Positions 1 through 9,194 of a DNA stretch of 11,191 nucleotides are shown piece after piece. Source of the stretch: Xylaria sp. FL1777 (lineage: Eukaryota; Ascomycota; Sordariomycetes; Xylariales; Xylariaceae). The stretch's first letter is position 1. Each line of letters opens with the position of its first letter. The position numbers were made by a program, and so were the translations under genes. The stretch is from contig MU401058.1 in the NCBI GenBank assembly GCA_022578965.1, positions 1 to 11,191 of the forward strand, read 5' to 3'. The notes below the pieces were generated by a model. The model was not told the DNA's origin, did no database searches, and worked only from the letters and a program-made list of their open reading frames with translations.

Positions 1-146
1 TTATAAATAATTATAAAAACATAAAAATAAAAGCTTTTAAATATAAAGCAAAAATAATTAAATATTAATATTAGCTTTTTTTTAAGCTAAAAAAATTTAT
101 TATAATTATAAAATAAAAATTAAAACATTTATTATAAAGTTATTTA
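1..146. other. AT-rich filler, no gene seen
   Basis: Almost pure A/T with scattered AGCT and GCTTTT words and no usable reading frame. Nothing recognisable was seen. The style matches the decayed sequence elsewhere in the window, so this is probably the edge of another mutated repeat. Confidence 0.6.
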
Positions 147-282
147 ACGTATCCCTTAATTAACTTAGCTACCCCATTGAATGAGCCACTATAGCTTAGC
201 GTACTACCTCCACTAAATTTGTATTAACGGGGTACTTACACCTACCTTTAAGTAACTTCGCCAATTTTACTCATACAATAAA
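147..282. other. Less mutated, relatively GC-rich island of unknown identity
   Basis: This stretch keeps CC, GG, TC and GA dinucleotides (ACCCC at 171-175, CCTCC near 207, GGGG at 229-232) that are almost absent from the flanking sequence. A short pair, TACCCC at 170-175 and GGGGTA at 229-234, could form a weak stem. The reverse strand reads for about 24 codons without a stop between roughly 270 and 199, but I recognise no protein family in it. It is not a recognisable tRNA or 5S rRNA. It may be single-copy sequence spared by repeat-directed mutation, or the end of the neighbouring foldback element. Confidence 0.5.
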
Positions 283-487
283 ATAATTGGTATTTTTAGA
301 ATCCTAACATAAAAACGAATCTAATGGTATTTTTTATAATTTTGTAGCTATTTTATTAAGGGCTGCATAAAAAACCACGCTAAAATTTAGCGTGGTTTAT
401 TATACTACTGCAGCAAAAATAGCTACAAAATTATAAAAAATACTAACAAATGCGTTTTTTAATAAAAATTCTAAAAATACTAATTAT
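283..487. repeat. Long imperfect palindrome (foldback or MITE-like element)
   Basis: The left arm (283-384) pairs with the right arm (386-487) around a single central A at 385. The innermost 13 bases match perfectly: AAACCACGCTAAA at 372-384 and its reverse complement at 386-398. The outer blocks also match closely, for example the run around TTTTGTAGCTATTTT at 341-355 against its complement near 416-430, and the outer ends ATAATT(G/A)GTATTTTTAGAAT. About 11 mismatches fall in the section between these blocks. The part around GCTGCA at 361-367 and 409-414 is offset by a few bases between arms. The structure resembles a foldback element, a MITE, or two inverted copies of an element end. No target-site duplication could be fixed, because the flanks are low in complexity. 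Confidence 0.8.
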
Positions 488-2690
488 ATTGCTATATAAT
501 TAATATTAGTAAAGTTATTTTAAAGTAGCTATAATTGCTTTTAAGTACTTTTATATGCTTAATAAATAAACTAATATATTAAATTTAAGTAGCTTATTTA
601 ATAAAATAGCTAAGTTAATTAAAAAATGCATTATTATTTATAGTTTTAAAAAAGTTATTTATTATAAGTTTATGTTTATAAACTTTAAAATAAAGCATAT
701 TATAATAAAATATTAAAAATATTAATATAAAATTATAAATATAAAACTATAAAAATTAAAAAGCATATATTATAAAAAAACAAAGTAATTAAATAACTTT
801 ATTATATATTAAACATTAAAACTTTATTAAAACTTTTAATTTTTAAATATATAATAATATTAATTTTTAAAGGTTATATAAATATTTTTTAATTAATTTA
901 TTTATATATTATATTACTTAAAACTAACGGCTTTAAAAAGCTATGCTAAAAGCTACCTAATTTTATACATAAGTAAAAACTATACTAAAGCTAAATAAAA
1001 ACATTTTTGCTAACTGCTTACTACTATAACTTATATTCTTTTTATAGCTAACTATATAAGGGCTATTGTTTAAAAACTGTGTTGCTTAATTTTTATTTAA
1101 TACTATTGTTTTTATTGCTTGCGTTTTTGCTTGCTATATAAGTATAGCTTTTTGTTACTTAAACTGCTTATTAATAGTTTTTAAACAGGTTTTTTTTAAG
1201 CTAATCTTAAAGCTTTAATATGTTAATAATAGTTTGTAATCTTGTTTTTTATGCAGTTATTAGTGCAGTTTTTTTTAATAAGCAACCTTTTAAGCAAATA
1301 GTATTTTTGCTTGCTAAATTATTGGCTTTTTACTTGCGTAGCGTTTTTATAGCAGCAATAGTATATAATTAGCTTAAAGTTAGTTTTATTACAAACTATA
1401 TAAAGCAGTAAATAAAAGTGTTTTTAGTTAGCTTACATATTTAAATAGCTTTTAAGCATTTTACTACTTAAGCTAAATAATTGCCTTAATAAAAAAAGCA
1501 TATAGCTGCTTTTTTTTTAGTTTGCATAAAGCATAAGTTTGCTTTATTTTTAGTGTGTTTTAAAAATTTATACTAATTATATTTTTGCTTGTTTTTATAT
1601 ATGCTAGCTTAATAGCTTTATTTTTAGCAGCTATAATATTAAGTTGCTACTATATTTATAAAATAAAAAGCTATTTAAAAGTAGTAATAGTTTTAAAAAA
1701 GTTTATTAATATATGTTATGTTTGCATTTTTTGCAGTTATAACTTTAACGTATACTAAGCACGTTTTTTATTTACGCTATAGCAAATAAAGTAAAAAAAA
1801 CAGCTTTTTAATTTTTAGCTTTTAGTTAGCTAGCTTAAGTTAAGCTAGCATTCTTTTTTTTTTATTTTTAGCACTTGCTTAGTTAGTAAGCTTAAAACTA
1901 TTAGCTAATATAGTTAAAAGTATACTTTTGATTTTTTATTAAATGTTTAATAAACTTATAATATATTTGCTAATATTTAAGTTTAAATTTTTTGCTTGTT
2001 AAAAATAACTTTTTAGTTATTATTTAATAGTTTATATGTTATTTAAACTATGTTTGCTTTTATTACTTAGTTTAGCTTTTATACTATAATTAACTTTGTT
2101 TTTATTTTAGCTTTATAGCTAGCAAAAGTTATAATAATAGCTTAGTTAAAGTTTATTGCTATAATAACCTTAAAGTAAGTTAATAAAGCAACGCATAAAA
2201 GTTTTTTATTATTGTTTATTTATAGCACGTTTACATAAAACATAAGCTACTAGCAAAAAAAGTTATTAATTTTAGTTTATTTGCTTATGTAATTTTTAAA
2301 TTGCTAGATTTATGCATATAGTAATTTTACTTTTATAGCAAGCTTTTTTTGCTTTATTAATAATACTTATAATAAGTTTTAATTAGTATGCTTACTACTT
2401 TTAATACTGCTGTTTACTTATAGCTGCTTGCTTATTTGCTAAAAATAGTACGTTTTTAATAGCTTTTTAATAACTTAGTAAACATTATAAATAGTTTGCT
2501 TATTTAAGTTTTTTTTAAGAAAAATTTCAGCGTTTATTATTGCTTTATTTAGCTTGTTTACGTAGTACTGCAAGTTTAACGTTAAGCTTATTACTAACTA
2601 CTACTAGTTTAAGTTTGTACTGTTAGCTAATTGCAGCTAGTTTTATGTTAAAAAAGTTACATTATAGTTTTTTGCTTTTTTTATTTCTAC
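488..2690 (-). pseudogene. Heavily decayed repeat, T-rich on +, probable minus-strand coding relic of unknown family
   Basis: About 2.2 kb with no open frame of useful length on either strand. From about 900 onward the + strand is T-rich: one sampled 60-base line at 1141-1200 has 30 T against 17 A. The identified retrotransposon on the right is A-rich on its coding strand, so by analogy a coding strand here would be the minus strand. On that strand, codons rich in Ala, Lys, Gln and Asn appear in runs (for example around 2600-2440 and 1660-1500) broken by TAA/TAG. I found no catalytic motif or other family hallmark. It could be a second retrotransposon, a non-LTR element or a DNA transposon. 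Strand and coding origin are inference. Confidence 0.3.
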
Positions 2691-2815
2691 TTTTATCTTT
2701 TTTTAAGCTATTACTTATATAAGCTCGTTTTATATACAGCAGGTTTTTATAAGTCTAGTTTTTAAAGCCGCGCAAGTGTTCTTATAAATCTAGCCGGTCG
2801 CAAAAAAAAGCAAAA
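2691..2815. other. Less mutated island with an imperfect direct repeat
   Basis: This segment keeps GCCGCGC (2767-2773), AGCCGGTCGC (2792-2801) and several TC and GA steps that are rare on both sides. Two copies of a TTATAA(G/A)TCTAG block, ending at 2758 and 2793, are 35 bases apart and match at about 14 of 17 positions. The minus strand can be read as a short stretch of coding-like codons from about 2800 to 2765, but it meets stops and matches no family I know. It may be a terminal or untranslated part of the decayed element to its left. Confidence 0.4.
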
Positions 2816-5480
2816 AAGCTCTATTAATTTATTTATATAAAACTTTTAGTTTTTTTATTTATTAATATAGTTTATAAACAAACAATATATTTAAGCAAAT
2901 AATACACTTTTTTTTAAACTTTTAAGTTTAATTATTAATAACTTTATAACTAAAGCATTTATTATTAAAAATTAATCGGATTTTAATTTAAAGAATTAAT
3001 ATAAACACATAAAGAATTAATATAAACATATAATTTTATAAATACATAATGCTTTTATTAGCTTAATTAAAAAACAAACTTTATAGTATTTTTTGCTTTA
3101 ATAAACCTACTTTTTACCTTTATTTAATTAATTAAATTTAAAGCTTAATTTTTTTTAATAGCATTATTTTTATATAAACTTTTTAATATAAATATTATAA
3201 TAAACTATTTAAATAACGTGTTAGCTTTTAAATATTAACATTTTATATGTTATAATAATAGTTTTTACTTATAAAATATTATTAAACTACTATAAACAGT
3301 TATATTAAATATTTATTAATTTAATTATTTTAGCTTTTATTAACTTTTTTGCTTTTAAATATTAAGCTATATTTAATGTTTATTAAACTTGCTATTTATA
3401 GTTCTTTTTACTTTAAGCATTATTAATTAACTACGTGTTTAATACTAAGTAAAAAAATAACTATTACTTTTGCTAGCACTATTATATTAGCTTTTGCTTT
3501 GCTTAAGCTTAGCTAAAGTTAACTTGTTTTAGCTATTTAATAAGCAACTTTGTTTTTAGTTTATTAGCTGTTTTTTTAAAGCTTTGCTTAATAGCTTACT
3601 TAGTTTAATTATAAGCTTATTAAAAATTGCCTTTATAAAGTTCTTTAGTTAACTATAAAGCATTATAGCAATTTTAAAGTTATAAATTTATTTATATATA
3701 TTTTTTAATAATAATTTCCGTAACTTTTAATATAAGTAAATGTTTAATTTATTAAAAAAGCTTATATATGTTAGCTTAAAATAAACTTTATAACAATATA
3801 AAATCCTAAGTTTAATAAAAACCAAATAATTATTAGTATAATATTTAATATTTAATAAAAAAAAGTTATTTATGCTTAGTATAGCTTTATAAGCAATATA
3901 ATATTATAAGTTAAATAAATTAAGCTTTTTTAAAGCTATAACTATTTAAAATTTACTTAAATAATCAAAAAACAATAATAAATATTTGCGTTAAGTTAAA
4001 ACTTCATTTTAAGCATAAGTTTATTTAAAGTTATGCTTTTAATTAGTTATTATTTTTTGTATTACTTTAATAAAACTATATAAATAACTTATGTTATTTA
4101 AAAAATAGCTTTTTATATTATTATTGCTTATTTTTATGCTTAATATAACCTAAATACTAAAGTTACAATATTTATAAATATAATAATATGTTTACTATAT
4201 TTTAAAAAACATATAAGTTTTATAAATATATTATAAAATAAAGCGCTAATTATTAAATTGTTAGCAAAAATTAACCTATGCTTTTTTATATATAGCTTTT
4301 GTTTTTATAAATACTATTTTTTTTATATAATTAAAACGCCTTAATATATATAAAGAATTTTTTTATTATTAATAAACGTAGCTTTAATTAACTATTTGTT
4401 TAAAAAAATTAACTTTATTAATATATAATTAATAAAAGCAGTATTTTTATTTTTACTAGTAATAAAGCTATTATTGTTAATTTAACTTAAAACTTATTTT
4501 TGCTTAGCTTTAAGTAAAACGTTAAAAGTAATATAATATATGCAGATTTATTACTATAAAAAAAAAACTAATAATTTAATGCAGCTTTTATTGCTTTATT
4601 ATAATTAGTTATAATTATATTAAGCTTTTATATTATATGTTATATTATAAGCTAATAAATACTTTTAGCTAAAAACTAGAAGCTTTTTTACTTTTTGTTA
4701 TTAATTAAGCTAAATATAGCATTAAAAACTGTTTTTAAGTAAGTTTAACTTATTATTTAAAATAATAGCAGCTTAAATCAATTAATATTATATATATTAT
4801 TAAAGCTAATAACCTTAAAAAATTGCTTTTATATTTTTAAGCAATAAAAAAACGTTTAAACTAGTTTAATTAAGCAGTTTAGCTTATTGTTAGCTTATTT
4901 TATTAAATAAAAAACCTCTTTTTTATTAAAAAGCTTAATAAAAGCAACAGTTAAGTTATAGCTATTTAGCTTAGTTTAATTAATAAAGCTTTAAGCATTA
5001 TAAATATTCTTTTAAATAAAAACAAACCTTTTATATTGCTATTTTATTATATTTTAAATATTTTAAGCTTAAATATTAACTTAGCAGCTAATTAATTTAA
5101 TAGTTATTTTTATTAACTTTATAAGCTTATAATAAAAAAAGTAAACAAAAAGGTTTAAGCTTAAGCTATAATTATATTAATAATGTTTTATATTTTTATA
5201 TAATTATAATAATTATTAACCTTTATTTATAGCCTTAATAATAATTATTTATTTATAGCTAGTTTTTTAAAACTTTTGCTATTAAAGTTTATTGCTTTTG
5301 CTTTTTTTAACTTGTTTAAATTAGTTATATTTAATAAAAAATTAAATTAGTTGTTTTTTAAATAAATATATATAGTTTTTAATAAAACTGAACCTATTGT
5401 TTTTCGAAAATAAATTAACATAATTAAAAAGTATATTAGCTATAAAAAATAGATTGCTTAAAATAAGTAAATTAAAAATG
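2816..5480. other. Decayed AT-rich sequence without recognisable gene
   Basis: About 2.7 kb of A/T-dominated sequence with near-equal A and T. No frame stays open. Surviving G and C sit mostly in AGCT, GCTT, AAGC and GTTA contexts, the same style as the retrotransposon relic on the right, so this is probably an old mutated repeat rather than single-copy intergenic DNA. A minus-strand stretch around 4780-4540 weakly recalls non-LTR reverse transcriptase spacing, but not convincingly. No RNA gene, promoter or terminator could be supported. Confidence 0.5.
2990..3031. repeat. 21-base tandem duplication (two copies)
   Basis: The unit AAAGAATTAATATAAACA plus three further bases occurs at 2990-3010 and again at 3011-3031, differing at one position (CACAT against CATAT). 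It stands out because each copy keeps a GA step. It is probably a local slippage duplication. Confidence 0.85.
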
Positions 5481-5498
5481 GTTTTTAGAACTAAAAAC
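5481..5498. repeat. Short perfect hairpin, GTTTTTAG / CTAAAAAC
   Basis: An 8-base perfect inverted repeat with a 2-base loop (AA at 5489-5490), lying just left of the less mutated island that starts at 5507. It is AT-rich and could arise by chance. No function is inferred. Confidence 0.5.
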
Positions 5499-5506
5499 AA
5501 TAAATA

Positions 5507-5735
5507 TGTTATGAAATTAGCACAGGGGTGACCTTTAGAGCAGCTTAATGCCTTTATATATACTTTGCATTTCTTTTTTGCTAACTAAGGCCGAGTTATG
5601 TAACGATTTACCTAGCTTACTAAACTTACAGTAATCTAAGGCTTACTAAGCTTACAGTAATCTAAGGTTTATTAAGCTTACGGTAATTTAATGCTTATTA
5701 AACTTACAGTAATCCAAGAGAAGTTTTTACTTTTT
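5507..5735 (+). other. Less mutated island, possible 5' LTR or leader of the gypsy relic
   Basis: Begins TGTTATGAAATTAGCACAGG and retains GGGG, GACC, GAG, GCC and TCTAAGG steps missing from its surroundings. In the line 5521-5580, 3 of 11 C follow a pyrimidine and 5 of 11 G precede a purine, far more than in neighbouring sequence. A TG start fits an LTR end, and the position about 1.3 kb upstream of the recognisable Gag core is compatible with an LTR plus leader, but no CA end or partner LTR was found. It could also be unrelated single-copy or satellite DNA. Confidence 0.35.
5616..5719 (+). repeat. Minisatellite, four tandem 26-base units
   Basis: Units occupy 5616-5641, 5642-5667, 5668-5693 and 5694-5719. 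Each has the form (C/T)TTA(C/T)TAA(A/G)CTTAC(A/G)GTAAT followed by a variable C/T-TAAGG-like tail. Units 1 and 2 differ at a single base; unit 3 is the most changed (CGGTAATTTAATG). Most unit differences are transitions. There are no unique spacers, so this is not a CRISPR array. Confidence 0.92.
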
Positions 5736-6842
5736 TTACTTTTTTTTTGTTTATATAATTATGCATTTTTTATATTTAGTTATTTATTTAATTCTAGTTT
5801 TTTAGCTATTAATTTCTTTTTATAACTACTAAGCATTAATATATTTATTACTTTTAACTTTTTAAGACCTTTATTAATGCATAGTAGTAAAAGTACTTTA
5901 AAAACTTCTTTAATAAACTATTGCTAAGAATTTTATTGTTATTTGCAAATTAAGACCTTAAAAGCAAACCTGTTATATTAATATATAATAAGTCTGTTAT
6001 ATTTTAATAGCTTTTTAATTAATAAAATTTAGCATATAAGAACAAATACTAATATAAAAAAGTTAAATAATAAATAATTTATAAAATAAACTTTTAAAGA
6101 TATACTAAAAAAGTATTTAAAAAACAAAAATGCTAAACAGTATTACATAAGTAAACTTTATTTAATAATTAATAAACTAGATCTAGGTTATGCTACTAAA
6201 AACAAAAAGTTAAAAATTAAGTTTAAAAATCTTAAAGATCTTTAGAACTAGCAATGTATTAAAACAACAAACCTTAGTATTTTTACTAGCTATTTTTATT
6301 AAAAAAAAAGCAGTAATAAAAAAAAAAAAGTTAAGCAGTAATAATAAAAAAAAACTAATGCTAATATTAATGCTATAAAGCAAACTAGTTGCTTTAACTT
6401 AAAAGATAGCTTAAATATTAAGCGTTATAATTTTTAAACTAGCGTAAACATTAGCTATAATAATTAAAGCAGTAATAATAATTGCTACTATAATAATAAG
6501 TTAAAGCTTTAAACAAGTAATTATATTATAATTAATACTAATATTATTACTAGCAAACTTAACGCTTATTTTTATTATTATTATACTTAAAGTAATAACT
6601 TAAAATAAAAAATTTAACTTTTTATTACTACTGCTGCTTTTACTATTAAAATTATTTATAATATTAAAAATGCTAAACATTAAAAGTTTTAAATTTATTG
6701 CTTTAAAGCTTTATAATAGATCTATAAATATAAAAGCTTTTTATGTTAAACTTTATTTAAAATAGCACTTTATTATTATTACGAAAAAAAACTAAAAAGT
6801 AATAACTACTTTATAATTCTTATTAAAAAAATATTAAAATAG
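5736..6842 (+). other. Leader and possible Gag N-terminal region, unresolved
   Basis: About 1.1 kb between the less mutated island and the readable Gag core. The base bias moves from T-rich in the first 200 bases to A-rich after about 6000, as expected when entering a coding strand. Asn- and Lys-like codon runs occur around 6360-6560, but no start codon, primer-binding site or conserved motif could be fixed. The N-terminal part of Gag and the 5' untranslated leader probably lie here. Confidence 0.4.
6308..6354 (+). repeat. Short direct repeat, AAGCAGTAATAA plus A-run
   Basis: AAGCAGTAATAA followed by a run of A occurs near 6308-6330 and again near 6334-6354 (the second copy has an extra TAA before the A-run). 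It is a simple duplication within a low-complexity A-rich stretch. Confidence 0.7.
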
Positions 6843-7440
6843 TTTTAACTTATTTTAAAGGATTTCTTAAAAGCTAACAAGTTAACTAACTTTAAACTAA
6901 AAACAAAAAAATTTTTTAAGGATTACGTTAAGTTTAAAAATTAAATAAAAGCATTATTTAAAAATACTTAAAAGGCAAAACACGTAAAAAAAGCATTTTA
7001 TTGCTTAAAACAAACAAAAGCAGCAGTAAATTATGCTATAAAATTTAAACAATTAATAGCAATTTTAAAATTACTTAAGCTTATATTATTTTATTTATTT
7101 TATAGTAAACTTAAAACCTAAGTTTAAAACAAACTATATAAAATAAATAAACTAGCAAAAATTAATACGTATATTAATATAGCTATTATAATTAATTAAT
7201 ACTTTAAAACTAAAAAAACTAAAAAAAACAAAAAAAAAATACTTAAGAAAATATTAAATAAAGATCTAAATAAATTAGTAAAGTTTAAAAATAATAACCT
7301 TAAAATATGTTTAAAGTTAAATGTTATAACTGCAAAAAGAAAGAATATTTTTAAAAATAATGCTAATTTAAAAAAAAAAACAAAAAGAAAAGCTATAAAA
7401 AAGAAAAAATCCTTTAGCTTAAAAAAAAAGTACAAGTTAT
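6843..7440 (+). pseudogene. gag: Gag (capsid) relic of Ty3/gypsy element
   Basis: Gag would form the retrotransposon's capsid. One frame (codons starting at multiples of 3) reads through, ignoring stops, from about 6843. It includes FFKDYVKFKN at 6912-6941, then IKALFKNT at 6945-6968, corresponding to the conserved LFGD-type capsid motif with its Asp now Asn. KHVKKAFYCLKQTKAAVNYA follows at 6978-7037, then IKFKQL. The series of Phe-Gly-Asp, a Leu-Gln pair, Tyr and Phe is typical of retrotransposon Gag (PF03732-like). TAA occurs at 6942 and 6969, where Trp is likely. After about 7200 the frame is Lys- and Asn-rich, with no further landmark. The start codon is not identified, so the true protein was longer. 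Confidence 0.72.
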
Positions 7441-7493
7441 AAAAGTTTAAAACAATAAAAAACAACAAAGCAACTTAAAAAATATGTTTTTAA

Positions 7494-7560
7494 AGCAAAA
7501 GTATAAAATTGCTGTTTTAAGTTAAAACAAAAATACTATATTAAACAAATTTAAATGCTT
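7494..7560 (+). pseudogene. Possible zinc-knuckle remnant at the end of Gag
   Basis: About 50-120 bases beyond the readable Gag core the + strand reads CFKLKQKYYIKQI. A CX2CX4HX4C knuckle would fit if the second Cys, the Gly-His pair and the last Cys were lost, but this needs a missing codon and changes that simple transitions do not explain. Position between Gag and protease is right for a nucleocapsid knuckle. The match is weak. Confidence 0.25.
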
Positions 7561-8700
7561 TATTTATACAAATTAAAATAAACAAGCATATAAATATTAT
7601 TTAAAAGCTTTATAGTTATTAAAACAAATTGCAAAAAAATATATTTGTTATATAAACAATTAAAGTTATTTAATATATAACTTAAAAAAATAATTTAACT
7701 AAAAGTAGCAAACAATAAAAAGTAGTAAATTAATACAGTTAGCAAACTTATAAAACTATAAAAACTTTAAATTATTAAGGCTTAAAATATAGCTTAAAAA
7801 AAAATTATATTTAAAAAAATAAAACTATAACTATAAATAATATAATTATTAAATTAATTATAAATTACTAAAACATTTAGTTATTAAATAAACTTAAAAA
7901 AATAAAATTTATAAAACTTTAAAGCAAAAACAAATAAAATTAAAAGCTATAAAAAATATTACAAAAAAAGAACTAATAAAAATAAATAAAGTATTTTTAT
8001 AGCTTAAATTGCTTTAAATATAACAAAACAAAAAAGCATTAATAGTTAGCATAAAAATTAATATGTTTTAAAAATTAAAACTAGCAATTTAACTAATTAC
8101 TAAAAATTATTACTATAATAAAACTATAATAAAAAATAATAATAATATTTTATGCTTAAAAAATTTAAAATATAATAAAATACTATAGAATTGCTATATA
8201 ATATATTATTACTACTAATATTTATTTAATAAACTAAAAAATAATTAGTTTTTTAAATAAATTGCAAAAATAAAAATATAGAACTTTTATAAATTAAAGT
8301 AATTAGTTATAATTATAGTTTATTATAAAAATCCGTAAAAATTTGCAATATTTAAAAAAAATTTTAATTGCACTTATAATATTAGTTTAAAGAAATATAA
8401 AAACAACTACTGTAAATATTACTAGCTAATTAAAGCATAATTGTACTAAAAAATAATTGCTAAAAGTAAAAAAGCTTAAAAACTACGATTTAAAGCTTAA
8501 CTAAAAGCAAAAATAAAACAAAGTATAATAATATTCGGAATACTAAAAAAAATAAGCACTTAAATATTTTATAAAAAAAAATTAAAAAATAAAATAAATA
8601 CTTGCTAAAAAAACAGCAAGTAGCTAAAAAAACTAAAGCTTTACATAAAGTTTAATGCAATAACTAATAAAATTAATTTAAAGTTAAACTTATATATTAA
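7561..8700 (+). other. A-rich stretch between Gag and protease, no domain recognised
   Basis: About 1.1 kb on the coding strand of the element with many stops in all frames. The composition (A-rich, AAGC/GCAA words) matches the flanking Gag and Pol relics, so it probably belonged to the same element as an extended Gag C-terminus or Gag-Pol linker. A nested insertion that decayed at the same time cannot be excluded. Confidence 0.4.
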
Positions 8701-8715
8701 AAAAAAAAGTATAAC

Positions 8716-9111
8716 ATTTTAATTAATTTAAAAATATAAGCTAATATAATTTTACTTAAAGTAATAAAACAAAATAAAATTCTTTAGAAATATAAGCAAA
8801 GATTTTAAAAGATTAAAAAATTTAACAAAAGTACTTTTAGCTATAATAATAGTTATATACTTAAAGAAACTAAACTTTTTAATATATTTATATAAAAACA
8901 CAAAAAGCAAATTATATTAAATATTATTAATATATTTAATTATAACATTATTTTAGGAATATTATAGCTAAAAACTAGCAACTTTTTAATTTAATAAAAA
9001 GCAAAAACTATTAAGTAAAAAAGTAAGAAATAAAGCAAGAAAATTAGAAAAATTGCAAAAAAAATCCTAAACAAAATACTAAAAGCATATTATAGATTTT
9101 ATAAACTATTT
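8716..9111 (+). pseudogene. pol: Retropepsin-type protease relic and start of the Pol linker
   Basis: The protease would cut the Gag-Pol polyprotein. In one frame, ILINLK at 8716-8733 corresponds to the LIDSG active site: Asp (GAT) is AAT at 8725, Ser (TCA) is TTA and Gly (GGA) is AAA, all changes of the window's mutation type. In the same frame, 73 codons later, YNIILGILWL-like sequence at 8941-8970 (TAG at the Trp position) corresponds to the DIILGMPWL signature at the end of gypsy proteases. It is followed by the equivalent of an NPxIDW motif. The same frame continues to YYRFYKLF at 9088-9111, resembling the linker before RT. The active-site match alone would be weak; the shared frame and spacing support it. 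Confidence 0.68.
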
Positions 9112-9131
9112 AAAAAAAAAAAAAAAAAAAA
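9112..9131 (+). repeat. A20 homopolymer
   Basis: Twenty consecutive A inside the protease-RT linker. The readable frame differs on the two sides (codons starting at 3n+1 before, 3n from about 9195), so an indel in or near this run probably shifted the frame. Its original codons were likely Glu/Lys/Gly-type. Confidence 0.9.
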
Positions 9132-9194
9132 CTTCTTAAATATAACTTATAAAACTACTACATTTTTATTAAAAAAAAATGTTAATTAAAGCTT

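Noticed and set aside
147..282. Possible tRNA or 5S rRNA gene in the GC-richer island.
   Set aside because: No cloverleaf arms, no GGTTCGAATCC-like T arm, and no 5S internal control boxes could be found on either strand.
372..398. Perfect 13-base hairpin with T-rich flank, resembling an intrinsic terminator.
   Set aside because: It is the core of a 205-base palindrome, there is no gene upstream, and the context looks fungal rather than bacterial.
4540..4780. Minus-strand hints of a LINE reverse transcriptase (LIDLS near 4770, an AL.YW stretch and a SNKSAYI stretch near 4550).
   Set aside because: Spacing between the supposed blocks is too short, several required residues would need transversions, and no YxDD box was found; AT-rich chance matches are more likely.
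5616..5719. CRISPR-like array.
   Set aside because: The 26-base units abut directly with no unique spacers, and the context is a eukaryotic transposon graveyard.
6177..6240. Short palindromes CTAGATCTAG (6177-6186) and AAAGATCTTT (6234-6243 region).
   Set aside because: Ten-base palindromes are expected by chance in this composition and no associated feature was seen.
7196..7468. A 90-codon open frame on the minus strand rich in Phe and Leu.
   Set aside because: It is antisense to the Lys/Asn-rich end of the Gag relic; its composition follows directly from A-rich codons on the other strand, and it has no domain or hydrophobic pattern beyond low complexity.
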